Part shown: piece by piece, positions 27,414 through 35,488 of the stretch
Numbering within the stretch: position 1 is the stretch's first letter
How the letters are laid out: each line of letters starts with the position of its first letter
DNA from: Microbacterium yannicii
Lineage (GTDB): Bacteria; Actinomycetota; Actinomycetes; Actinomycetales; Microbacteriaceae
Reading direction: 5' to 3'
NCBI RefSeq assembly: GCF_024055635.1
Contig: NZ_JAMXMB010000040.1
Location: 124,001-188,000 of the forward strand
DNA: 64,000 bases
Notes under the pieces: model-generated
What the model was told of the DNA's origin: nothing
The model's input: only the letters and a program-made list of their open reading frames with translations
The model's database searches: none
Translations under genes and position numbers: made by a program

Positions 27414-27440
27414 GGCCCCGGATGCTGTGCATCCGGGGCC
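27414..27440 (+). terminator. Intrinsic terminator after rplL
   Basis: A perfect 12-bp stem, GGCCCCGGATGC paired with GCATCCGGGGCC around a TGT loop, lies 20 nt after the rplL stop and is followed by TTCGT. Its core (GGATGC/GCATCC) again contains the word that recurs in other hairpins of this window. Confidence 0.85.
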
Positions 27441-27573
27441 TTCGTCATGCCCACCGGCGGATTCCGCGTCGCCTGGTACCCCGTCTGCGAAATCCCTTTC
27501 TCACGGTTTGATCTCGAATCACCCCTGTTTTTCTCGCGGACTTGCATTCCAGCATCCGTTCTGACAAGAATGA

Positions 27574-27599
27574 GAAAGCGCATTCCAGAAAGCGCATTC
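27574..27599. promoter_or_regulatory. Two tandem LacI-type operator-like repeats
   Basis: GAAAGCGCATTC occurs twice, at 27574-27585 and 27588-27599, 14 bp apart. Each copy is a near-palindrome with a central CG pair, as is typical of LacI/GalR operators. They lie about 90 bp upstream of the sugar permease at 27687. The LacI-DUF6807 protein encoded at the end of this gene set (31158) is the natural candidate to bind them. Confidence 0.6.
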
Positions 27600-27627
27600 T
27601 CACTCGATGACGAGACCGGAGGACACG

Positions 27628-27690
27628 GTGACGACGACGCACCGCCCCAGAACACGGCCGCCCGGTCGTGCCCGTGGAGCACGCGCATGA
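27628..27690 (+). CDS. Arg/Pro-rich 20-residue upstream ORF overlapping the permease start
   Basis: GTG at 27628 follows GGAGGA (spacing about 5). The frame encodes 20 residues, 6 Arg and 3 Pro, starting VTTTHRPRTR, and its TGA (27688-27690) overlaps the ATG of the permease at 27687. This is the third such arrangement in the window, after 187-243 and 1401-1487. Confidence 0.35.
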   Translation: MTTTHRPRTRPPGRARGARA

Positions 27691-28613
27691 GCGCGATCAG
27701 CGAGCTCGGCAAGCTCAAGGCGGCGAAGTCCGGCGGCAAGAAGCAGAACAAGGCCGCGTACCTCTTCCTCGCGCCGTGGTTCGTCGGGCTCGTGCTCATC
27801 ACGATCGGCCCGATGATCGCCTCGTTCGGCCTGTCGTTCACCCGCTACAACCTGTTGAGCCCTCCGAAGTGGATCGGCCTCCAGAACTTCGAGCGGATGC
27901 TGACCGACGAGCGGCTCGCCGCCTCGCTCCAGGTGACCTTCACCTACGTGTTCGTGTCGCTGCCGCTGCAGCTGGCGGTCGCGCTGTTCCTCGCGATCAT
28001 CCTGGATCGGGGACTCCGCGGGCTGGCGTTCTACCGCTCGGCGTTCTACCTGCCCTCGCTGCTCGGCGCCAGCGTCGCCATCGCGATCCTGTGGCGCCAG
28101 ATCTTCGGGGTCGACGGCCTCGTCAACCAGGTGCTCGCGGTCTTCGGCATCCAGGGGCAGGGATGGATCTCCAATCCCGACACGGCCCTCGGCACGCTCA
28201 TGATCCTCAACGTCTGGACGTTCGGTTCGCCGATGGTGATCTTCCTGGCGGGGCTGCGCCAGATCCCGACCATGTACTACGAAGCGGCCGACGTCGACGG
28301 TGCGAGCCGCCGCCAGCAGCTGTTCCGCATCACGGTGCCGCTGCTGACTCCGATCATCTTCTTCAACGCCGTGCTGCAGCTCATCGGCACGTTCCAGTCG
28401 TTCACGCAGGCGTACATCGTCTCGGGCGGCACGGGCGGGCCGGTCGACTCGACGCTCTTCTACACGCTGTACCTGTACCAGCAGGGCTTCACCAACTACA
28501 ACATGGGCTACGCGTCGGCCATGGCGTGGCTGCTGCTGGTCATCATCGGCATTCTGACCGTCCTGATGTTCTGGACCTCGAGATTCTGGGTTTTCTACGA
28601 TGACCAAGATTGA
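27687..28613 (+). CDS. Carbohydrate ABC transporter permease (MalF/UgpA-type, CUT1)
   Basis: A 308-aa permease with six membrane spans: NKAAYLFLAPWFVGLVLITIGP starts TM1, and the EAA loop YYEAADVDGASRRQQLFRITVPLL is complete. It pairs with the MalG-type subunit whose gene overlaps its 3' end by 14 nt. No ATPase gene is present, so a shared MsiK-like ATPase elsewhere presumably drives it. The frame is open 240 nt further upstream, but ATG 27687 matches the family N terminus and has GGAG upstream. Confidence 0.9.
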   Translation: MSAISELGKLKAAKSGGKKQNKAAYLFLAPWFVGLVLITIGPMIASFGLSFTRYNLLSPPKWIGLQNFERMLTDERLAASLQVTFTYVFVSLPLQLAVALFLAIILDRGLRGLAFYRSAFYLPSLLGASVAIAILWRQIFGVDGLVNQVLAVFGIQGQGWISNPDTALGTLMILNVWTFGSPMVIFLAGLRQIPTMYYEAADVDGASRRQQLFRITVPLLTPIIFFNAVLQLIGTFQSFTQAYIVSGGTGGPVDSTLFYTLYLYQQGFTNYNMGYASAMAWLLLVIIGILTVLMFWTSRFWVFYDDQD

Positions 28614-29523
28614 CGACGCCGCCATGACGGCCCCGCTCGCGACCGAGACGATCGTCACCGGCCGCGCACCGCGCGCCCGCCGGCGCAGCCCGTTCCGCAA
28701 GCCGGTCACGAGCATCGTGAGGCACACGCTCCTCATCGCCCTCGCGCTGGCCATGCTCTATCCGGTGATCTGGATGGTCGTGAGCTCGCTGCGGCCGAAC
28801 GACGAGATCTTCCGCGACCCGAGCATCATCCCGGACAGCTTCCAGATCTCGAACTACACCGACGGCTGGAACGCACTGGCGTACCCGTTCAACGTGTACA
28901 TGTGGAACTCGGCGCTGATCGTGATCGGCTGCATCATCGGCAACCTGGTGTCGTGCTCGATGGCCGCCTACGCGTTCGCCCGCCTGGACTTCACAGCCAA
29001 GAGGTTCTGGTTCGCCGTGATGCTGCTGAGCATCATGCTCCCGATCCACGTCATCATCGTGCCGCAGTACGTGCTGTTCTCCCAGCTCGGATGGGTCAAC
29101 ACGTTCCTGCCGCTGATCGTGCCGAAGCTCCTCGCCACCGACGCGTTCTTCATCTTCCTGATGGTGCAGTTCATCCGCGGCATCCCGAAGGAGCTCGATG
29201 AGGCAGCGCGGATCGACGGCGCCGGCCACCCGCGGATCTTCCTGCAGATCATCCTGCCGCTGATGGTCCCGGCCTTGGCGACGACGGCGATCTTCACGTT
29301 CATCTGGACGTGGAACGACTTCTTCTCGCAGCTGATCTTCCTCACCAAGCCCGAGCTGTACACGGTCCCGTTGGCGCTGCGCTCCTTCGAAGACGCGCAG
29401 AGCACCACCAACTACGCCCAGATGTTCGCGATGAGCGTCGTCTCGCTCATCCCGATCTTCCTGATCTTCCTGTTCGGCCAGAAGTTCCTCATCAAGGGGA
29501 TCGCGACGACCGGGATCAAGTGA
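28600..29523 (+). CDS. Carbohydrate ABC transporter permease (MalG/UgpE-type, CUT1)
   Basis: A 307-aa permease: basic N terminus, TM1 at HTLLIALALAMLYPVIWMVVSSL, conserved NSALIVIGCIIGNLVSCSMAAYAFAR, and the EAA loop PKELDEAARIDGAGHPRIF. It begins inside the last codons of the preceding permease gene. Together they form the membrane channel for the binding protein at 29619. Confidence 0.92.
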   Translation: MTKIDDAAMTAPLATETIVTGRAPRARRRSPFRKPVTSIVRHTLLIALALAMLYPVIWMVVSSLRPNDEIFRDPSIIPDSFQISNYTDGWNALAYPFNVYMWNSALIVIGCIIGNLVSCSMAAYAFARLDFTAKRFWFAVMLLSIMLPIHVIIVPQYVLFSQLGWVNTFLPLIVPKLLATDAFFIFLMVQFIRGIPKELDEAARIDGAGHPRIFLQIILPLMVPALATTAIFTFIWTWNDFFSQLIFLTKPELYTVPLALRSFEDAQSTTNYAQMFAMSVVSLIPIFLIFLFGQKFLIKGIATTGIK

Positions 29524-29618
29524 CGTCCGCGTCACACACACCTTCGCGGGCCGCCAGGCCCACCCTCATCACACGCACCAACACCCACTCACCGACTTCG
29601 GTCGAAAGGATGCAAGAC

Positions 29619-30959
29619 ATGCGACGCACCACAACCGCACCGCGCTGGTTGCTGCTGACCTCCGTCGGCGCAGCGACGATGCTGACGCTGACGGCGTGCG
29701 CGGGACCGACGGAGGCCCCCGCCGCGACCGGCCCGACCCTGTCAGACGAGCCCGTGACCCTCAGCTTCACCTGGTGGGGCAACGACGTCCGTCACGGGAT
29801 CACCGAAGAGCTGATCGCAGCCTTCGAGGCCGAGCACGAGAACATCACCATCGAGCCGCAGTACACCGACTGGGCAGGCTACTGGGACAAGCTGGCGACG
29901 ACCGTCGCCGCCGGCGATGCCCCCGACATCATCCAGATGGACGAGAAGCAGCTGTCGACGTACGCCGCCAACGGCGTGCTGCTCGACCTCGGCACCCTCG
30001 GCGACCAACTGCCGACCGGTGACTTCCCCGAGGCCGTGCTCGGCACCGGCGCCCTGGACGGCACGCAGTACGGCATCCCGGTCGGCATCAACTCCTACAC
30101 CTACATGGCGAACGTCGACGTGCTCGAGAGCCTCGGCATCGAGCTGCCCGACGACGAGACGTGGTCGTGGGACGACCTCAACGAGATCGCCGAGGAGGTC
30201 ACCGCAGCCAGCGGCGGCGCCGTGGTCGGCTCGCAGTCGTGGGGCTTCGAGGACGGCGGGCTCAACAACTGGCTCCGCCAGCACGGCGAGTCCCTCTACG
30301 CCGAGGACGGATCGCCCGAGGTGACGGCGTCCGCGAAGACGCTGGCCGCCTGGTGGCAGAACCTCCTGGACGTCACCGAGGCGGGCGGCACGCCCGACCC
30401 GTCCGCGACGATCGAGCGGGAGTCCGCGGGCCTCGCCGAATCGTTCACCGCGACCAACCAGTCGGCTTTCGGGCCGTGGTGGTCGAACCAGGTCGCCGCG
30501 CTGCGTGAGGCGAGCGGCCAGAACCTCGAGCCGCTGATGGTGCCGACGCCCGACGAGGGCGAGAGCGCGGCGGCGTACTACAAGCCGTCCATGTTCTGGT
30601 CGGCGTCCGCGAAGACCGAGTGCCCCGCCGAGGTGGCGCTGTTCCTCGACTTCCTCTCGAACAGCGAGGAGGCGGCGGACCTGCTGCTCGCGGAACGCGG
30701 TGTGCCGGCGAATGAGAAGATCCGCGAGTACATCACGCCCAAGCTGGACGAGGTGAACCAGGAGGTCGTGGACTTCCTCGACGAGATCGCGCCCCGTGTC
30801 GGCGACGCCCCGCCGGCGACCCCGCCGGGCGGCGGCGCCATCGAGACGATCATCGACCAGCACACCCAGCGGGTGCTGTTCGGCGAGCTGTCGCCCGCGG
30901 ACGCCGCAGAGAGCTTCATCGCGGAACTGCAGCAGGCGCTGGACGACGCCGCCATCTAG
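29619..30959 (+). CDS. Carbohydrate ABC transporter substrate-binding lipoprotein (SBP family 1)
   Basis: A 446-aa lipoprotein: MRRTTTAPRWLLLTSVGAA leads to the lipobox LTAC, then SBP_bac_1 landmarks such as VTLSFTWWGNDVRHGITEELI, ITIEPQYTDWAGYWDKLATTVAAGDAPDIIQMDE and GIPVGINSYTYMANVDVL. ATG 29619 is best placed behind AAAGGA; ATG 29610 is in frame but overlaps that site. The sugar ligand cannot be assigned. A hairpin at 30962 follows. Confidence 0.92.
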   Translation: MRRTTTAPRWLLLTSVGAATMLTLTACAGPTEAPAATGPTLSDEPVTLSFTWWGNDVRHGITEELIAAFEAEHENITIEPQYTDWAGYWDKLATTVAAGDAPDIIQMDEKQLSTYAANGVLLDLGTLGDQLPTGDFPEAVLGTGALDGTQYGIPVGINSYTYMANVDVLESLGIELPDDETWSWDDLNEIAEEVTAASGGAVVGSQSWGFEDGGLNNWLRQHGESLYAEDGSPEVTASAKTLAAWWQNLLDVTEAGGTPDPSATIERESAGLAESFTATNQSAFGPWWSNQVAALREASGQNLEPLMVPTPDEGESAAAYYKPSMFWSASAKTECPAEVALFLDFLSNSEEAADLLLAERGVPANEKIREYITPKLDEVNQEVVDFLDEIAPRVGDAPPATPPGGGAIETIIDQHTQRVLFGELSPADAAESFIAELQQALDDAAI

Positions 30960-30961
30960 CC

Positions 30962-31001
30962 GACGAGCGGGCCGCGTCCACCCGAGGCGCGGCCCGTCGT
31001 C
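30962..31001 (+). terminator. Terminator-like hairpin after the sugar-binding protein gene
   Basis: CGGGCCGCG and CGCGGCCCG, extended outwards by GACGA/TCGTC with a bulge, form a strong GC stem directly after the stop codon. No T-run follows, so it may be only a partial terminator or an mRNA-protecting hairpin that separates transport genes from the regulator gene at 31158. Confidence 0.55.
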
Positions 31002-31157
31002 CCCAGACCGCACGGGGCCGGACCGAAGTGATGAGGGGTCCGGTCCCGGGCGGGCCTGCAGAGAATCCCGCGGCGACCGTCGCCGGGACGAAGTCGCACG
31101 CGCGAATGCGCCCCACCGGGCCCGTCGACGCCCAAGATTGAGAGAGGAGGGGATCCG

Positions 31158-33014
31158 TTGAGCGAGGTCACAGCGCGCCCGATCACGATGGCGCAGGTCG
31201 CGCAGCACGCGGGAGTGTCGCAGGCGTCGGTGTCGCGCGTCCTCAATGGCGTCGCCACCGTCGATCCGGCGATCGTCGCCAAGGTCAACCGCGCGGTCGC
31301 CGCGCTGAACTACTCGCCGAGCGAGGCGGCGCGCAGTCTCGTGCGGGGGAGCAGCCACACCATCGCGCTGCTCGTGCCGGATCTCGAGAATCCGCTGTTC
31401 CAGGGCGTGCTCAAGGGGCTCACGGTCGCAGCGGCCCGCGACGGGTACCGGGTGCTCGTCGCCGACAGCGCCGAGGCCGTCGGTGTGGAGGCCGACATCG
31501 CCGGCGAAGCGCGGAGCAAGTGCGACGCCCTCGTGCTCGTCTCGCCACGGATGCCGGATGCCGAGCTGCGGGAGCTGATCCAGCGCACGACCCCCGTCGT
31601 GGTGGTGAACCGCCGCGTCGACGACACCGCCGCGGCGCAGCTCTCGGTGGACTACGTCACGGCGGTCAAAGAGCTCGGCGTGCATCTGCGAGGCTTCGGT
31701 CACCGGCGCATCGCGTACGTCGCCGGACCGGCGCTCAGCTATGCGAACGAGCAGCGCGCCCAGGGGCTCGGCGAGCTCGCCCGCGAATACCCCGACCTCG
31801 AGTTCCTCACCATCCCGGCGGGCTCCAGCATGGAGGCGGGCTACGACGCCGCCGATGCCGTGCTCGAGACCGGCGCGACGGCCGCCATCGCCTTCAACGA
31901 TCTCGTCGCGCTCGGTCTGATGTCGCGTCTGCGCGAAGTGGGCGTCGAGGTTCCCCAACAGCTGTCCATCGTCGGGATCGACGACATCCCGCAGTCACGT
32001 TTCGCCGCCCCTCCGCTGACGACCATGTCGGTTCCGCGGATCGAGATCGGGCGGCAGGCTTGGAATCGCATGCGTCAAGCGCTGGACGGCGAGAACGCCG
32101 ACCACCCCCTGTTCTATCGGCCGGTCCTCGTGGCGCGGCAGAGCTCCGGTCCCGCATCCCATGCGAGCGGCTGGGTGGGTCCTGCCCGTCCGGTCCTGCG
32201 GCTGGGGTCGACGGTCGTCGCACAGTACGAGGAGGGGACGAACGTCGACTCCGTGCTGTCGCCTCGCCCGTACCTCGACGCCGTGATCTCGCGCACCGGC
32301 ACGCCGCTCAGCGTGACCGAGCCCACCGACCACCCGCATCATCTGGGCGTGAGTCTCGCGATCGCCGACGTCAACGGCACGTCGTACTGGGGCGGGCGCA
32401 CCTACGTGCGAGGCGAGGGCTCGATCATGGTGCCCAACCACGGCCGCCAACGGCGGGACCGGCTGCGCATCGACGGCCATTCACTCGACGAGCGGCTCAG
32501 CTGGGTCGACGAGCACGGGACCACTCAGCTGGTCGAGGTGCGCGAGCTGCGCTCCGCCGAACTCGCCGGCGGCTGGGCGCTGCGGTGGCGCAGCCATCTC
32601 AAGGCCACGCTGGATGCCATCACCTTCGGCTCGCCCGCGACCAACGGCCGCGAGGGTGCCGGCTACGGCGGCATCTTCTGGCGGTTCGCGCCGGAGATCG
32701 CCCGGGTGTTCAGTCCAGCGGGCGACACCGAACGCGAGGTGCACGGAGCGGCGACCGACTGGCTCGCGTTCACGTTCCCCGATCGGGGCACCACGGTCGT
32801 GCTCACGCAGGGCGAGGAGCGCCTGCCGTGGTTCGTCCGCTTCGCGGAGTATCTCGGCGCCGGTCCCTCGGTGGCCTGGAACGAGCCGCGGACCATCCCC
32901 GAAGGCGGCGAGCTGAACCTCGAGCTGACGGCCTATGTGCTCGACGCCGAACTGGTCGATGCCGCTGCGGTCGAAGCGGCACTTCCCGCGCTGCGGGCCG
33001 AGGCAGGGCTGTGA
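31158..33014 (+). CDS. LacI-family regulator fused to a DUF6807 (PmoA-like) domain
   Basis: A 618-aa protein, nearly twice the usual LacI length. Residues about 10-60 are a LacI helix-turn-helix (ITMAQVAQHAGVSQASVSRVLNG) and residues 65-330 the sugar-binding regulator domain (SHTIALLVPDLENPLFQGVL, IAFNDLVALGLMSRL, LSIVGIDDIPQSRFAAPPLTT). After RQSS near residue 330 a second domain begins, with PTDHPHHLGVSLAIADVNGTSYWGGRTY and GGIFWRFAPEIARVF, matching the DUF6807/PmoA-like family, whose function is unknown. TTG 31158 follows GAGGAGGGG; the frame is unbroken. It overlaps the Gfo/Idh/MocA gene by 4 nt. It probably senses the imported sugar or its product. Confidence 0.85.
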   Translation: MSEVTARPITMAQVAQHAGVSQASVSRVLNGVATVDPAIVAKVNRAVAALNYSPSEAARSLVRGSSHTIALLVPDLENPLFQGVLKGLTVAAARDGYRVLVADSAEAVGVEADIAGEARSKCDALVLVSPRMPDAELRELIQRTTPVVVVNRRVDDTAAAQLSVDYVTAVKELGVHLRGFGHRRIAYVAGPALSYANEQRAQGLGELAREYPDLEFLTIPAGSSMEAGYDAADAVLETGATAAIAFNDLVALGLMSRLREVGVEVPQQLSIVGIDDIPQSRFAAPPLTTMSVPRIEIGRQAWNRMRQALDGENADHPLFYRPVLVARQSSGPASHASGWVGPARPVLRLGSTVVAQYEEGTNVDSVLSPRPYLDAVISRTGTPLSVTEPTDHPHHLGVSLAIADVNGTSYWGGRTYVRGEGSIMVPNHGRQRRDRLRIDGHSLDERLSWVDEHGTTQLVEVRELRSAELAGGWALRWRSHLKATLDAITFGSPATNGREGAGYGGIFWRFAPEIARVFSPAGDTEREVHGAATDWLAFTFPDRGTTVVLTQGEERLPWFVRFAEYLGAGPSVAWNEPRTIPEGGELNLELTAYVLDAELVDAAAVEAALPALRAEAGL

Positions 33015-34135
33015 CCGCACCGCTGCGCACGAGCGCACCCCTCCGCGTGGGCGTCGCCGGTGTCCACGGGCACGGGCGCAGCCACGTGGACGCTGTGCTG
33101 GCCCGCACGGACTTCGAACTCGTCGCCGTCGCCGACCCCCGGGGCGGCGGCGACGTGCCATCTTCGACCCGGGTGTTCACCGATGCCGCGGCGATGATCG
33201 CCGACGCCGAACTCGACGTGGTCGTGCTGAGCACGCCCATTCCGACGCACACCGAGCTCGCGCGCCTCGCGGTGTCGCGCGGCGCCCACGTGCTGCTCGA
33301 GAAGCCGCCGGTGCCATCGGTCGCCGATCATCACGCGCTGCTCAGTGCCGCGGATGCCGCCTCCCGGGCGGTGCAGGTCGGCTTCCAGTCGCTCGGCAGC
33401 GCGGGCGTACCGGCGACGGCCGACGCCCTGGCATCGGGCGTCATCGGGGAACTCGTGCATGTCGGCGCGGTGGGGCAGTGGTCGCGGTCAGAGGAGTACT
33501 GGCGGCGTGCACCGTGGGCTGGCCACCGGGCGGTGGACGGGCGCCTGATCGCCGACGGCGTCGTGACGAACCCGTTGGCGCACGCGGTGGCGACGGCGTT
33601 CGCCATCGCGGGCGCCGCGGCTGCCGAAGACGTGGTGGCGATCGACGCCGACCTGCGACGGGCGAACGACATCGACACCGACGACACGTCGTCTTTGGTC
33701 GTCGGCCTTCGCGACGGCACACGCGTCGCGGCCGGCCTCGCGGCCACGGCAGAACGGCGCCATGAGCCGTACGTGCTGGTGCGGGGCACCCGGGGTTTCC
33801 TCGTCTACCTGTACACGCTCGACACGCTGCACGTGCACCGCGACGGTGCGGCGCTGCCGAGGACCTATGCCTTCGAGCGCACGGCTCTCCTCGACGACCT
33901 CGCCGCGCACATCCGCGAGGGCAGCGACCTGGTCGCGCCGCTCCGGCGCACCGGAGCCTTCACGCGGGTGCTCGAGGCGGTCGTCACCGGGCCGCCGGCG
34001 ACGCCGATCGATTCCGCACTCGTCAGGGTCGAGGCATCCGGCGGTCAGACGTTCCGAACGGTGACCGGTGTGGAGGATGCCGTGGAGCGCGTCGCCTGGG
34101 AGGGCCGCACGTTCCGCGATCTCGGCCTGCTCTGA
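33011..34135 (+). CDS. Gfo/Idh/MocA-family oxidoreductase
   Basis: A 374-aa protein with the Rossmann N terminus (LRVGVAGVHGHGRSHVDAVL), STPIPTHTELA and the EKP motif (HVLLEKPPVPS), then a C-terminal substrate domain with VGAVGQWSRSEEYWRRAPWAGHR. Its GTG start overlaps the LacI-DUF6807 stop (GTGA), so the two proteins are made together. DUF6807 and Gfo/Idh/MocA genes often co-occur in sugar-degradation loci, which supports a common substrate. It probably oxidises a sugar or cyclitol with NAD(P). Confidence 0.85.
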   Translation: MTAPLRTSAPLRVGVAGVHGHGRSHVDAVLARTDFELVAVADPRGGGDVPSSTRVFTDAAAMIADAELDVVVLSTPIPTHTELARLAVSRGAHVLLEKPPVPSVADHHALLSAADAASRAVQVGFQSLGSAGVPATADALASGVIGELVHVGAVGQWSRSEEYWRRAPWAGHRAVDGRLIADGVVTNPLAHAVATAFAIAGAAAAEDVVAIDADLRRANDIDTDDTSSLVVGLRDGTRVAAGLAATAERRHEPYVLVRGTRGFLVYLYTLDTLHVHRDGAALPRTYAFERTALLDDLAAHIREGSDLVAPLRRTGAFTRVLEAVVTGPPATPIDSALVRVEASGGQTFRTVTGVEDAVERVAWEGRTFRDLGLL

Positions 34136-34194
34136 CCTCGCACCGCGCCGCGGGACTCGCGTGAGGGGCGGATCTCCGCACCCCGGGTTGCGGC

Positions 34195-35244
34195 TCAGCG
34201 GGTGTCGCGCGCCCCGACGCCGACGATCGCCGACGCATCGTCGTCGAGCGCAGCGGTGGAGTTGCGCACCACGAGCGGCGACGACTCGTAGAGCCGGCGG
34301 GTCGGAGCGGCGGGGTCGTCGAGCTGCCACATCAGCAGCTGCACGGCGGCGCGACCCTGCTGGTGCGGGCGCTGCTGCAGGGTGGTGAGCGAGAACATCT
34401 CGGCGTAGGCGTGGTCGTCGATGCCGATGACGCTGAGGCGCTCCGGAACGCGGAGGCCGAGCCGTCTGGCCGCGATGATGGCGCCGACCGCCACCTCGTC
34501 GCACACCCCGACGATCGCCGTCGGGCGGGTGCGGCGGTCGCCGAGAAGCTCCACCGCCACGCGGTACCCATCCGGCATCGTCGCCTCGGACTGGACATGG
34601 CGGACGGATGCCTCCAGCCCCGCATCCCGCATCGCACTCCTATAGCCGTCCTGGCGGCGGCCGTCGCCGAAGCTGGTCCGGTGCCCATCGGGATCGCCGC
34701 CGAGGAACGCGATATCGCGGTGCCCCAGCCCGATCAGGTGGTCGGTGGCGATCCTCGCCGCCGCCTGGTCGTCGATCGAGACCGCGTTGGTTCCGACGTC
34801 GTAGCCGCCCACCGCGACGACGGGCCTGCCGAAGGCGACCAGCCGCTCGAGCTCGCGCGCGCTGGGCTCGATGCCCACAGCGATGAGTCCGTCGAACCGC
34901 TTTCGCGCGAGGATGTGCTCGAACATCTCGCGCCGGGCGGGGGAGTCCGGTGGCGCGCCGTAGAGGGCCAGGTCGTACCGGCGCTCACGCAGCGCATCCT
35001 GGATCCCCTCGAGCACCTGGGCGAAGAACCAGCGGTCGAGCGAGGGCATGACGACGCCGACGGTCTGGGTGCGGCCGGTCACCAGGCTGACCGCGCTCGT
35101 CGTGGGGACGTAGCCGAGGGCGGCCGCGGCATCCCTCACCCGAGCGCGCGTGGCCGTCGAGACATAGCCGGATCCGGTGAGCGCACGGGAGGCGGTCGAC
35201 TTCGAGACGCCTGCCGCACGAGCGACGTCGGCGATGCCCGCCAT
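34195..35244 (-). CDS. LacI-family transcriptional regulator
   Basis: A 349-aa LacI/GalR repressor: IADVARAAGVSKSTASRALTGSGYVS is the helix-turn-helix, followed by the hinge (LGYVPTTSAVSLVTGRT) and the periplasmic-binding-like sensor domain (VGVVMPSLDRWFFAQVLEG, AIVGVCDEVAVGAIIAARRLGL, LSVIGIDDHAYAEMFSLTT). It is divergent from the alpha-glucoside-type importer at 35489, and two LacI-type operators lie between. The ATG at 35244 gives the canonical N terminus, although the frame continues upstream. Confidence 0.92.
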   Translation of the reverse strand: MAGIADVARAAGVSKSTASRALTGSGYVSTATRARVRDAAAALGYVPTTSAVSLVTGRTQTVGVVMPSLDRWFFAQVLEGIQDALRERRYDLALYGAPPDSPARREMFEHILARKRFDGLIAVGIEPSARELERLVAFGRPVVAVGGYDVGTNAVSIDDQAAARIATDHLIGLGHRDIAFLGGDPDGHRTSFGDGRRQDGYRSAMRDAGLEASVRHVQSEATMPDGYRVAVELLGDRRTRPTAIVGVCDEVAVGAIIAARRLGLRVPERLSVIGIDDHAYAEMFSLTTLQQRPHQQGRAAVQLLMWQLDDPAAPTRRLYESSPLVVRNSTAALDDDASAIVGVGARDTR

Positions 35245-35288
35245 CGGGTCCTCCTCGCCTCCGGCGACGCCGCCGTCGCGCGGAATGT

Positions 35289-35300
35289 GGAACCGGTTCC
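35289..35300. promoter_or_regulatory. LacI-type operator, copy 1
   Basis: GGAACCGGTTCC is a perfect 12-bp palindrome with a central CG, 45 bp upstream of the divergent lacI start. It is the classic LacI/GalR half-site pair and probably mediates autorepression. Confidence 0.75.
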
Positions 35301-35411
35301 GGGCCTCATTGTGCCGTGATCGCCTCCAGCCCGCCACCCCGGGGTCCGAGGTTTACCGAGTTGTGACCGACGGTCATTGTGTCGTCATGCAGCATCCAAT
35401 ACCGTGAACAT

Positions 35412-35423
35412 GGAATCGGTTCC
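35412..35423. promoter_or_regulatory. LacI-type operator, copy 2
   Basis: GGAATCGGTTCC differs from copy 1 at a single base and lies 66 bp before the binding-protein start at 35489. The two sites are 123 bp apart centre to centre, a distance that would allow looping by a LacI tetramer or independent control of the two divergent promoters. Confidence 0.7.
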
Positions 35424-35488
35424 CGATCCCATACGTGCGGGGTGCGCAGGCCTTGCGGCTCCGCGACTCGAAGAGGAGGCAGACGAAC

